Shown here piece by piece: positions 13,222-23,622 of a stretch of 64,000 nt of DNA; the stretch's first letter is position 1; the number at the start of each line of letters is the position of its first letter. Under the pieces are notes generated by a model. It was not told where the DNA came from, searched no databases, and saw only the letters and a list, made by a program, of their open reading frames with translations. A program made the position numbers and the translations under genes. The DNA lies in NCBI RefSeq assembly GCF_026151205.1, contig NC_087079.1, positions 9,786,635-9,850,634 on the forward strand, written 5' to 3'. Source of the stretch: Bolinopsis microptera. Lineage: Eukaryota > Ctenophora > Tentaculata > Lobata > Bolinopsidae.

Positions 13222-16200
13222 ATGATGGCGCTCAGCCACCTCAGTGCCACCAAGCTGCCCCGAGTCAGGCACAGTATCAGGAACACGATTGCCCGCCAGG
13301 AAGTGGAAGAGGAACGAGCTCAAGCTTATGCGCTCTCGCTAAATAGCCCGAGCTCCGCGGCTTCTTCCCTGGGATCTTTTACAACTGGCCGTGCTCAAGC
13401 ATCCAATCCAGGGCCAGCAACCATTTCAGTACCCACGTCCGCGTCATTCGGTAAAAAAGTGAAGAAAAGGATCAGTATGGCGGCAGTGGGCCACACAGCT
13501 TTTGGGAGTCTGATGAGACGGGGACATGTTCATTCTTTGTGAGTATGATTAAATAATTATGGTAAAAAGTAGCCTTAAAAAGCTCGATATAACACATTTT
13601 CATAACTTCTGCAAGAGAGTTAGTGAAAATCTATTCCACAATTATTTCACCCATCCGTAGTAAGTTCAATCCGCAGTACAAGACTCATTTCTCGAAAGTG
13701 TATTTACCATATTCAAAATCTGCCTGGAATTAAATCCCGAACCGGAAATCTCAAAATGACAGTGGCACAGTGTATTAATCAATACTAAAAACTGCGCGTG
13801 ACCGATGTTAGTCACTTAAATGGCGCTATGACTATTACTATTAGCTGCTTAATGAGATCATTGAAATGGTGCCATCGGTGATCCGTGGTGTGTCAGATTA
13901 GTGGTATGTCATGTTTCTTAAGTTCAGCACTTTTTAAATTGCTAGTTCATCAATAGAAAAATGATAAATCACTCCAAGTCCAAGTGTACGCTTGCTGTCA
14001 TGTGAGTGTGGCTACCTTCTTATTTATTTGTAGGTAACATTAATGTATTGTTTAAAATCTAAAATTATACATAACCACGCACCGACATAAACCCGAATAA
14101 TTGCTGAAAATGTGGCCCAATTTCATATAATATGGTCATGTCACGTGATTGAAATTTATTGCAATTAAGTACATAATACGTAATCACTTTTTGACCAATT
14201 TTTAACCCCATCCTGCCTCCCTAAGCTCCGTATAGTATTAGTATTCAGTTTTTCAGTTTCACTCATAGCTATAGTGATAAAATTACACTAGCGTTATCAT
14301 TTAGAAACCCCCTCCCACCTTTACAGTTACTCTTGGCTAGTGCGTAGAAATTAAACCAGTGTGAGCTTTTCCAAACCACCTCGCCTAGATTGGCTTAAGT
14401 AATTTGTCAACGGTCCTTTTAATGTTATGTGGGGGTGATTTGGAAGAAACGGCTCCGTTTGGACTGCTGAGAAGCAATTCTGCAAGAGTTATAATTACGG
14501 AGACTGGGAGTCTGGTGTCTATGGTTTATATGTGCCAAGTTTATGAAATAAAGTCTCTTCTTTAGACGGTGGCAAATTAGTTTGCTTGCATTGCCGATCT
14601 GTCATGGCCTGATCCGTGCATTGTATGATAGTTCACCTGCAATAATGGACGAGTACGTACTTTAAACGTACTATAGAATTTAAGTCTAGACTAGATTCTA
14701 GACTATAGATTTCAACCCCCGTTGCATCTTCCGCATACTTGCTATAAATATATTGCTAACGTGTTTATGTGGACTCTACCATTGTCCATCAGTACTTGCC
14801 AAGTATGCTGGATTAAAGTCTGACGAGTTTCAGTCTGCAGAGCGTGCTGCTCGTTCGTCACTAGATTCATCGTTTATTCCTTAACTGATATCACATTTTA
14901 TCAATAACATTTGGCTTTATTAATATCATTTAGATTCTTTGAGTGAAAGTAAAATTGTTCATAGTATTCAAAATCTCCGAGTGCATTATTTTATGTACAT
15001 TCTTAAACTCACACTCAAAGAATAAGGAATAATCTGCTGACTATAGCAATTTGATGAGTTCGTTGCAGCATAAGCACCACACATCCAATAATTATATCAC
15101 TATGAGATCATGTTCCATTAAAAAAGTCACCGGTCAACTTGGGTCTTACAATCTTAAGAGACAGTCTTAGGTCTTTAAAAAAAGCTGGTCTAATTCTTTC
15201 CAAATCAAAACATCCATTTGTTCAGGTTTCGATCTTAAACGGTTACTATTTTCACTTTCAGGAGACAAAAGAATCACATACCCTCTAAAGTCCTAGCGGA
15301 ACTAGAACTCTCAAGCACGTAAGAAATGGGGAGTTTTTGTAGTTTTACTGCGTATCAGAATGAACTGGAAGGGGGGGGGGGGGGGGGGGGGGGGAAGGGA
15401 TTTTAGGATTTTCCGACCAAGTGTTATTCTGAAGTCTATACTATAAATATGCACGGGAAGTCAAATAGATGACAACTAAGTGTACTTCCAACTTTAATTT
15501 GTATTTTGAAATTTTTTTTCAAATAACACCATTCTACCAGCCACAAGTAAAATTCTAATGACTGTTAATCTACCAGACGTAAAACAAGTATAAAAAGATC
15601 AAGCATCGTTGGTGCTCATAGTCACACTGCACCATTTGAGCCCATTCCCGAACCAGTCGTAAACAACCAAAATACACCACCTCGAACTATAAACCCGCTC
15701 GACTTCAACCTGGATACTTTACCCGAGGACCCGGGGCTTGATGAGAACGAGACGGAAGATGAAATGTGTACAGAACTCCTGTCAATGAACGGAAATGTTC
15801 CTGATGGAGACCTCATTTTCATCAATTGTTCTGGTAGGAACCATTTGACACTTTTACAGTAACACAGCATTTAAAACCTTTGCAATCTGATATATTGGCA
15901 TAATATGTAACCTTATTAAACTAGACTTAAGAATTAAGATACTAAAGATAAAATGTATAACGTCACCGAAAATTATCTGCAGGTTTCCGTTACGTAACCA
16001 CAGAAGAAACTCTAAGTAGATTTCCCAATTCGTTACTAGGAAATGCAAAACTACGACAAGCACTTTATTCACAAAAACTGGACGCTTACTATCTCGATAG
16101 ACACAGGTAACTATTCGAATAGGAATATCACTTTTTGTTCAGCAATTCGGGTTTCAAGGCATAATATTTGCGCTAAACTATGTGTATCCTTGCTTTAATT

Positions 16201-17253
16201 AAGAAACTGATAACCAGTCAGCAAAACAATTATAAGCGTTATTATTTTATTATCCTACAGGGCGTGTTTCGAGTCCATCCTTCAGTTTTATCAAACTGGG
16301 ATTGAATGCCCTCCACCGTACATAGACCTACATATCTACCATTCTGAGAAAGATTTTTACGGTCTGAAGAGGTCCCGTGATACGGTGATCGAGATAAGAG
16401 AAAACAGGATGAAGGAAAGTTCCTGTCTCTGCTGCCCACATAGCAGTAGGTTAAAGATCCACAAATTTCTGATTAATCCCCCGAACTCGATCTGCTCATC
16501 TTTATATCATGCGACGGATATAACCATGATTGCGTTGGCGACGGTATTGTTCATCTTGGAATCTGAAGAAACTCTTAAAGACAAATTTCAATTAACGTTA
16601 GGGCATTTAAGCGACAGTTATGGGATAAACTTTTGGCTTTTTGCATTAGATGCAATGACTATCGGATGGTTTACCGTAGATATAATGCTAAGAATGGTAT
16701 CATGGCCACAGTTTATTGAGTACTGGAAGGATTTTATGAACTTGCTGGACATATTTTCTGTTGCACCGTTCTACATAGAGCTCATTCAATTGGCGACAGC
16801 TAACGAATCTGATAATAATTACGATTTTCTCCGAGCCTTGAGACTTATACGGGTAGTGAGAGTATTCAAGTTTGTGCGTCACTCAGAAAGTATGATGGTG
16901 ATTCTGAAGGCGGTGGTGAAGGCACGACACGAGCTCCTCGTTTTGTTTGTATCCATCTTCCTTTTCGTCATTACATTCGGCTCGATAATGTTCTATCTAG
17001 AACATGACGTACCAGAGGATCAGATGCCACCAGAAGGGTCCCGTCCCAACACCCCTTCTCTTCCATCTTGATGTCGTGTTGGTGGGTCCTGGTCTCCGTG
17101 ACGACGGTTGGGTTCGGTGATATGTATCCGGTGACAACTGCCGGTAAGTTCGCCGGTTCTGTGGTTCTTTGTCTGGGAATTATCTGTCTGGCCCTACCCA
17201 TGACGATCATTGTGACCAAGTTCAGTATTGAGTTTGACCGAGAGAAGTCTTGA
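13222..17253 (+). CDS. Kv-type voltage-gated potassium channel, frame broken before the pore
   Basis: Five exons: 13222-13538, 15262-15318, 15577-15833, 15983-16106, 16261-17253; all junctions agree in phase. The ATG at 13222 opens a ~200-residue variable N-terminus. A T1 domain starts at DLIFINCSGFRYVT and includes DFYGLKRSRD. S1 to S6 follow: S2 FWLFALDAMTIGWFTVDI, S3 DFMNLLDIFSVAPFYIEL, S4 RALRLIRVVRVFKFVRHS with regularly spaced Arg/Lys, selectivity filter TVGFGD, S6 LGIICLALPMTIIV. It would form K+-selective tetramers in the plasma membrane. Two oddities: the frame shifts by one base in or near the C-run at 17052-17055, so the upstream frame stops at 17069-17071 while the pore continues in another frame; and S6 has LPMT where Kv channels usually have PxP. 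The frameshift may be a homopolymer sequencing error, an allele or a real lesion. Intact length would be about 583 residues. Confidence 0.85.
13539..15261. other. First intron of the K+ channel gene
   Basis: AT-rich, GTGAGT donor at 13539 and a pyrimidine-rich acceptor ending at 15261. No other gene or repeat array was seen. Confidence 0.6.
15371..15394. repeat. Poly-G tract of about 24 bases
   Basis: Uninterrupted G run within the intron 15319-15576 of the K+ channel gene, on the coding strand. It could form a G-quadruplex in DNA or pre-mRNA. Its length may vary or be mis-called. Confidence 0.85.
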
Positions 17254-19751
17254 AGAGACTATATGCTATTTGAGCTAGGGTGGTAAACCAAAGTCAAGGC
17301 TGTGGAGAAAAGAGTGCGACCTAGGAACGTCTCAATAAGTCCGGAAACCAGCAGGTATTGAAGTTCAAATGATTGAAATGCAATTTTTGAGACATCAAAC
17401 TAACGAATAACAATGACAAAAATAGAAATAATATACAAAACAACTTTATCATATAATAAAAATTCAGCATATCTTCTTAAGTTTAATCTTGTTTTTACTT
17501 TAATCTCGATTTAGAATATCTGTAAAGATCTAGGGAAATCTTTAATAAAAAATCTGTATTTTCACCCTCGGTATGTATTGTAGTAAATATACGCCTTTGT
17601 AGTCTGTTCAAAGAACTCTCCACATTTTTTCTTGTTCTGTCACGGCTTTTGTAGTCACAGTTATTTGCGGGGAATATTCCTGCAGAAAAACAGCGTTAAC
17701 AACTGGACACATTCCGACGTCAATCTAATTGGTTGTCCGGAATTCCTTGACGAAATCAGAATTAAACAATACAGATGCATAATTCCACCATTTGTTAGAA
17801 CGAATTGGGCGTGTTTAAAAGACAAACACATACTCAACCTTCCCTGTCTGGAAACTACCTGTAAAGCAGTCATGGATAGAGGTTGCCACGAGTGCGAACT
17901 TCTGGAAACGTCTCTGGAGGACTTAGCCAGGGGCTCCACGTGGATCTTCTGATACGCTGCCGTGCTGGACTCACTTGGTGTCCGCCTACTATTTTCATCT
18001 CCATCTTCCGCCTGGTGTAGACTATAGTTATAAAGAAATCAAGCCTAAGATAAACCAGACACATTCTTTTAAGGGCTGATTTGATTTAACGTACGTGGGA
18101 ATATTTTTAAAGTACTCATTTGTTCATAGTTAGAAACAGTCAGACAATGAGTTGTGTCCTATTGTGAGATTTGTGAGAATCATCTCAGTCATCAGTAACT
18201 TTGAATAACCGGAAATGATAAACAAATCAGAATACACAATGATCTTTTGAAAATCTCCGACTTCACAGACAACTGTCTCAATAGGTTCAATAGGTAGGTA
18301 GGAACTTCGAAACACGCACCAGTGGCGGACAGTGAACAATGAAAAAAAATTTTAGGTGTAACAGATGCCAGTCTGACTAAAGTTTGGTAGAGTTAAATGC
18401 TGCACTTGTGACTTGCAATTGCATAGTGCATACCAAACTGCAAGCACATGGCTAATCGAAATCCATATTTGGCGCGTCATCGCCTGTTGCCATAGATACA
18501 ATGTGGTATTGCGCCATGATACGACAAAATATGCAACGCGCGTTACGTAAACTAACTTCTATATTATTATATCTGCGACAGACAAGGTGCCCAGGCGTGA
18601 AAATAAAATAAAAACAAAACAAGGACTCATCAATGTTTGACGAAAATAAATTAAATTTTCTATGAAGACCCCAACCCACCTCCAGCAGCGGTCAAAAATA
18701 AAGATGAAATTTTAGATTTATCCACGGTCCTTTGACAATATTATAATATAGGATTGCAAACCTCGTAATCAGTGATGACTGTATCGCTGCTATGATCATT
18801 AAATGCACTATTCAGCATCCCTGGATAATAGTTCAAGTTTTCTTTTCTCCCTTTCCCAACCAGCATCTGACCTGCTTTTGTTTTGTTTTTCTGAGCTGCT
18901 CTGTACATCAATAAAACTTGATCCCGGCTGCTTGTAGATATGAAGTTGCTGTCTCTCTGAAATTGACATTTTTTACGACAGGAAACTTTCATATCATTTT
19001 ATTTCCTAAATTGTTTTTAAGATATATTATCTTCCATATTTAAGATTTGGTTGGGGAGGCGGATTATCGTTGTGAAGTACTGTACTACTCACGAAGTACT
19101 GTACACGATGTTTTCAACCCACGAGTCAGAGAGCAAGCTCAATCTTCCATAGTCATTTGATTACAAATCTAGCTGTAGTTGTGATTTGCACTCTACCTTT
19201 TACTTATAAATGTGCATGTGGGTAATTCCTTAAGTTCTTTATTTTGCTAAGAAGAAGAGATAGTATAATAAATGATTTTAACAGTAGTGAAAAGGTTGGA
19301 TAGGCTAAAGGCGGAAGTAAACTTTTATTAGCAATCGCGCCGGAAGATGAGAGGTAAAATTTTCTCTCTAACCGGACTTTATAGGTATAGAAAAAGTTGT
19401 AGATGACTCAATGTACTAGGTTAATTAAACACAGGGATAGGAAGAATTGATTTTAATGGTTTTAAAAATAGCGACGATGTTTAAAATAATATTATACATT
19501 TATTACTTTTGCTTAAACGAGCTTACCCAATTATCCTGAAATTCCAATGTACTGAAAAACGAAAAAAAGATCTGATGCTCACCAGAGCACAGATATTGAG
19601 GGCCAGTAAAAACATGGGCAGTTTATGTGCAATAAGATAATAAAACATCTCCGTTAATTCTAAAATTATCGAGTGTCTACTCAGTTAACTAATTTGGTAA
19701 TTATTAGATCCGAGAAAGTTCTACATTTTACTCCCTGACAAAATGAAAATT
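17254..19751. other. Convergent intergenic region, no firm gene
   Basis: Lies between the 3' ends of the K+ channel (+) and the acyltransferase (-). Polyadenylation-like AATAAA occurs near 17453 for the channel, and TTTATT (AATAAA on the minus strand) at 19499-19504 for the acyltransferase. Two open stretches are weakly exon-like: 17695-17952 (+), Cys-containing and preceded by CCTGCAG, and 18763-18992 (-), starting ATG and ending at a GTTTGC donor-like site. Neither has a recognised domain or neighbouring exons, so they are not called genes. Confidence 0.45.
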
Positions 19752-21436
19752 CTATAAAAAATATCCTAAAACTAAAGCCATAACAGGTGCTAGAAAACTG
19801 TAGTTCTCAGGAAATCCAAAATACCATTCGCATACCAAAACTAAGAAACACAGGCAGAGGGACACTGTATTTGCCTCGATAAGAAACTTGCGGAGACCTT
19901 CATCTCGACACCCTCTGATTGATTTTATCCCATTTATACCTTGGATGAGACAAGCAAGTGAAAACGACATGTCCCCATCCATCCACTGAAAGGGAAATGT
20001 CCATCTAAGGATAACTGCTAACACACGAGGTAATATATTCACGGCGACGAGAAAATGTGCTGTGGACATGATATTTGAGTGAGTTTTACTGTCTTTACAA
20101 CGAGCAGCTGATAATCCGTGCCCTATAAAAACCGGCACAATAATAGCGATATCAAGGTTTGAAACTGAATGTAAGATAACGTGAAGTGTCCGAAAAAAGC
20201 CAAGGTGTTCCATTACTGATGTCTGAAAGTTCTGAATAACCAAATAGACTGCAGTACCAGATACAACGATCATTGACAGCAATGCTGTATACCCGATTAC
20301 ACGATGGTAACGGTGGAACCCCATTATAGTTAGGTTTCCAGAGGCAACTGTCCAAGCCAGAGTAGCAGAAATATGGATTATCAGTTGAATTTCGAGTGAT
20401 GAAAATGATTCGCCGGTTGAAAATTTTGCCAAACGGTCTTGAGACAGAAAAATCCAGATAAAAATAAGCAGAAACGTAGTTTTGAGATAGGTGACCATCT
20501 TGCTTCGATCGACGTTTCTCCTTGAGTGAGGTCTTGTGGTTGATGGTTTGAAGACGAAACAGAGTTCACGGTTTTTGTATGCTGGGAAAAGTGATTGATG
20601 TTCATAGAACAACTCTTCTAGGGCGTCAAAGTAACCAGCGACAAATTCATCCAAATTTGAGTAATTTTTTGGGTGCAAGGGATTTTTCCTCACTACCAAA
20701 CATGTTCCTTCCCCTAATATAGTATCCCACGTGGGTAACCACAACGGAATATTCAAACCAGTTGCCTCGTACACTGCCCTATCTATTCCTGAAAATGGAG
20801 TCCAATAGCTGTCGTACATACCAAACACAAATGCTGGAACTACACCGGAACAACACGAACCCTCCCCTGGCCCTTGTTTGTAATCTTCCAGACAACCCTC
20901 AAGAAGCCGGTATGAGGAACGAGGGAAATAACCGCCTCCCGAGGATTACAAACAGTCATTTCTCGAGCTCCTCCGGGTATTATACCAACGTGTTTACCCT
21001 CCTTCAACGACTTGGTGATCTCTTTTGATGTAGCGTCGATAACTCTGCCAGCAAGCATGGTCGTATAACCCACAGTTGGGACATACTTCCCGAAAGAACT
21101 CTGAGCCATCACGAAGTTGTCCTCTCCGAAAACGTGGGGATGTGCCTGAAATGTTGGAAATAAGGACATGGGGTAGCGGCCGTGGGGGTGAATAGCAAGG
21201 ATGCAGGGTGACTCCGGCAGAGAGGTATTCCTGAAAACTTGAAACTTCTTACGTTGAGATATCCTTCGCAGGAGGTTAATAAACCACGTTGATCTATGAG
21301 GTCCGAGTATAGCGGGAGTTAGCCAGAAAATTAATGGAATGAACCGGTAGTAAGGTGGAACAACAAGGAGGAGACAAAGGAGAGCCCATGTCAGAATGGG
21401 AACTCCAATATCCCACCAAGCGACGAAATTACCCAT
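19752..21436 (-). CDS. DGAT2/MOGAT-family acyltransferase fused to a His-rich multipass membrane domain (frame interrupted)
   Basis: Intronless. ATG at 21436 follows an in-frame TAA. The first ~200 residues match the DGAT2/MOGAT family: an N-terminal hydrophobic hairpin (LTWALLCLLLVVPPYYRFIP), the catalytic HPHG motif in AIHPHGRYPM, then IPGGAREM. These enzymes transfer fatty acyl from acyl-CoA to mono- or diacylglycerol in the ER membrane. The domain continues in another frame from about 20835 (VPAFVFGMYDSYW). The frame break coincides with an 11-bp tandem duplication (GTGTTGTTCCG, GTGTAGTTCCA) that also brings in a TAG. After the acyltransferase (about FVFKPSTTRP) come ~240 extra residues with several membrane segments and conserved-looking His: IIHISATLAW, FHRYHRVIGY, LHVILHSVSN, KTHSNIM. 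These resemble DUF2306-like membrane proteins; that assignment is an inference. Known animal DGAT2 proteins end near the acyltransferase domain, so the tail is unusual. Confidence 0.8.
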
Positions 21437-22032
21437 TAGGGCTTAATCTCAAAATCAAACAGTTTCTTAAGCTTTTCGATCTGAGAGTTTAGGGACTCTT
21501 TCGTTCTCGTCAGGGAAAGTCAATCCACACTGAAGACTCGGTATTTCACAGCAGCTAGGGGTTATTATTTTAAGTCGGTGCTAAACAAGTATTTGATAAG
21601 TCTAAGCATACGTACTAATAATACTGTTCTTGATCAACACACCAGTATTCACTAGTAACTTTTGATAGCGCGATTAATTTCACGAAAAAGTCATCATTTA
21701 CAAAATAAAATCGTTAATCGACAAAGCATCAACAAAAGTTAGACTCTAGATATTATCTAGATCATAACAATTTGTACGAGATCATTATCTCATTATGATA
21801 TCAACTAAGTAATGAGTCAGCTAACGAAGCACGCACTATAGATATCTGTCAACTGAATAGTGAATACCACGTATGTGTTAGCTTATCATCGTGCCTACCT
21901 AGTAGTAGTACCTATTGATTATTATATTATGTAGCATTTTTGAAATTTTTGCAGTATAACTTCCCCACTCTTTTACCGTACAAGGATCCAGCACAGTGAC
22001 GAAGAACATGAAACCCATCAACTATCAAGTAC
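21437..22032. other. Short intergenic region upstream of the acyltransferase
   Basis: AT-rich; would hold the acyltransferase promoter and the 3' UTR of the small gene at 22033-23622, both on the minus strand. No clear core promoter motif was seen. Confidence 0.4.
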
Positions 22033-23622
22033 CTAAAAGCTCTGTAACATGTAAAAACAAAGAACTATTAAAAAGTTAAAGCAAAGAAAACCTGACATCG
22101 ATAGTCGATATTTACGAGGGACTGTAACTATGTAATGTAAGGATATTAAATAGAACGTACCGAATTAAAGTTCTCGTTTTGTGCCGCCTTCTTTAGAGCC
22201 CTCTGAACATAATGTTCGTGGTGCGGCTTGTTCTGAGCAAGTAGTAGTACAGTACCACTAATAGTGGTTAAGCAAGTTAAAAACAAACCACTTTTACAAT
22301 AAATCGTAGAGTTAATCGAAACGTTTTGTTCTTGAATTAAACGTTTCAGAAAATTAATTGCAGTTTTTCTGTCTTTAAATGCGAAACGTTAAAATTGATG
22401 ATATGCTGGTTTCTAAGTAACAAATGTCATACTTTGGACGAAGTTTCCATCTTGTTGCCACTTTGATCTCTTAAGTGCTGCCACACCATATGCGCCCCTG
22501 AATCTGAAACAGATAAAATAATGTGAGCTCCTGGAATTATAGATGAAACAGATAAAATCATGTGAGCTGAGCATGTTAAAAATACAGCACACTCCCTATC
22601 AACAATCAAATATCCTTCACAATTGTTCTCCAAATTAAATTAGGAACGCTGCTTCTCAAACGGACAATATTAAAAAGACAGACAAAGCACCGAAGGATAT
22701 AAGCGAACTAATTTAACAACAACCACAACCACACAGAAGAACAAGTACAAGTAAAAGTACTACACAGAAGAACAAGTACTTTTGTGTAAGTTCACAATCT
22801 TCTGGAGCTCTAAAAACTTGCAGCGGGGAGGCGATACAAACTTAGTGTGGCGTTCCAGTTCCATTACCCCGTACTCAACAAAGTAAGTCAACAGCAAAGA
22901 AAGTGGAGATACCGTAGTGCAAGTAGTGACATTCATAAAATTCTTACATGCTAAGTGCGAGCTGGGGACCGATTTTAACTACTTTTGTCAGATTGGAGAA
23001 CTCACGAAATGTTTATAAAGGCCACTGATGGCTATGATATCACAATTCACAAATTGCAGCATTCGAAAAGTTCGATAAGTGCATGATTATTTTATAGTTT
23101 AGAGTTAAATCTCGTGATTTAACTTATCACTGCAATTCGTCGACGAAGTAGAAGAGGTTGGAATATTAGGTTTCATTAACCACGAGTAACAGTGTGCTTC
23201 TCAGAGTTGACAGCATGCATATTAAAACTTATGTTTTAACTTTGTAAGGTCAGGCAACAATTGACGATGGTTTTATTCAAAAACAGTGGGAGAACGAATG
23301 AAGGAAGAGCATGCATATATAATGATATATATTATATATTATATCAAAATGCATATAATATATTAAAACGTATACTGCTTTATTAAGGTCGTTTATCGCT
23401 GACAATGGTTTTATTCAAAACCACCAGCTAAAAAGAAGCATTTTAAAACCACATAATTTTATAAAACTCACTCTGATTATCATGGTAAATATTCTTGAGA
23501 TCGTTCATCTTGGCGTTTTTAATTTTTGCCTCCGCAATAGCCTCCAGCCAACTGAGGCCCCCGCCCTTTTTATCTTGCCCATCGGCTTTGCTGCCAAACC
23601 CCTTCCGCCCAAATAATCCCAT
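22033..23622 (-). CDS. Small four-exon gene, product of ~100 residues, unknown function
   Basis: Exons on the minus strand: 23622-23472 (start ATG, donor GTGAGT), 22503-22433 (acceptor CTGTTTCAG, donor GTATGA), 22232-22161 (acceptor TTGCTCAG, donor GTACGT) and a proposed terminal 22041-22033 (acceptor ATGTTACAG, then AGC TTT TAG). Phases agree throughout and the total is 303 bases. The product begins MGLFGRKGFG, is Lys/Gly-rich and basic, then has a helix-like stretch with LSWLEAIAEAKIKNAK, then HYVQRALKKAAQNENF. No signal peptide, membrane segment or known domain is visible. Individual exons are under 51 codons, so simple open-frame scans miss it. The last three-codon exon is the weakest part; the real 3' end may differ. 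Confidence 0.5.
23315..23370. repeat. AT-rich palindromic tract
   Basis: Alternating TATA/ATAT sequence that can pair with itself, in the first intron of the small minus-strand gene. Probably a simple repeat. Confidence 0.6.

Noticed and set aside
17632-17952. 106-codon plus-strand frame rich in Cys, downstream of the K+ channel
   Set aside because: Has an acceptor-like site and fair composition, but no recognised domain, partner exons or start; kept only as a possibility in the intergenic note.
18741-18992. 83-codon minus-strand frame with ATG and donor-like end
   Set aside because: No second exon found to the left and no recognisable domain.
20830-20850. Possible tiny intron restoring the acyltransferase frame
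   Set aside because: Any GT...AG pair that would restore the frame is about 11-21 bases, too short for a known metazoan intron; the tandem duplication explains the break better.
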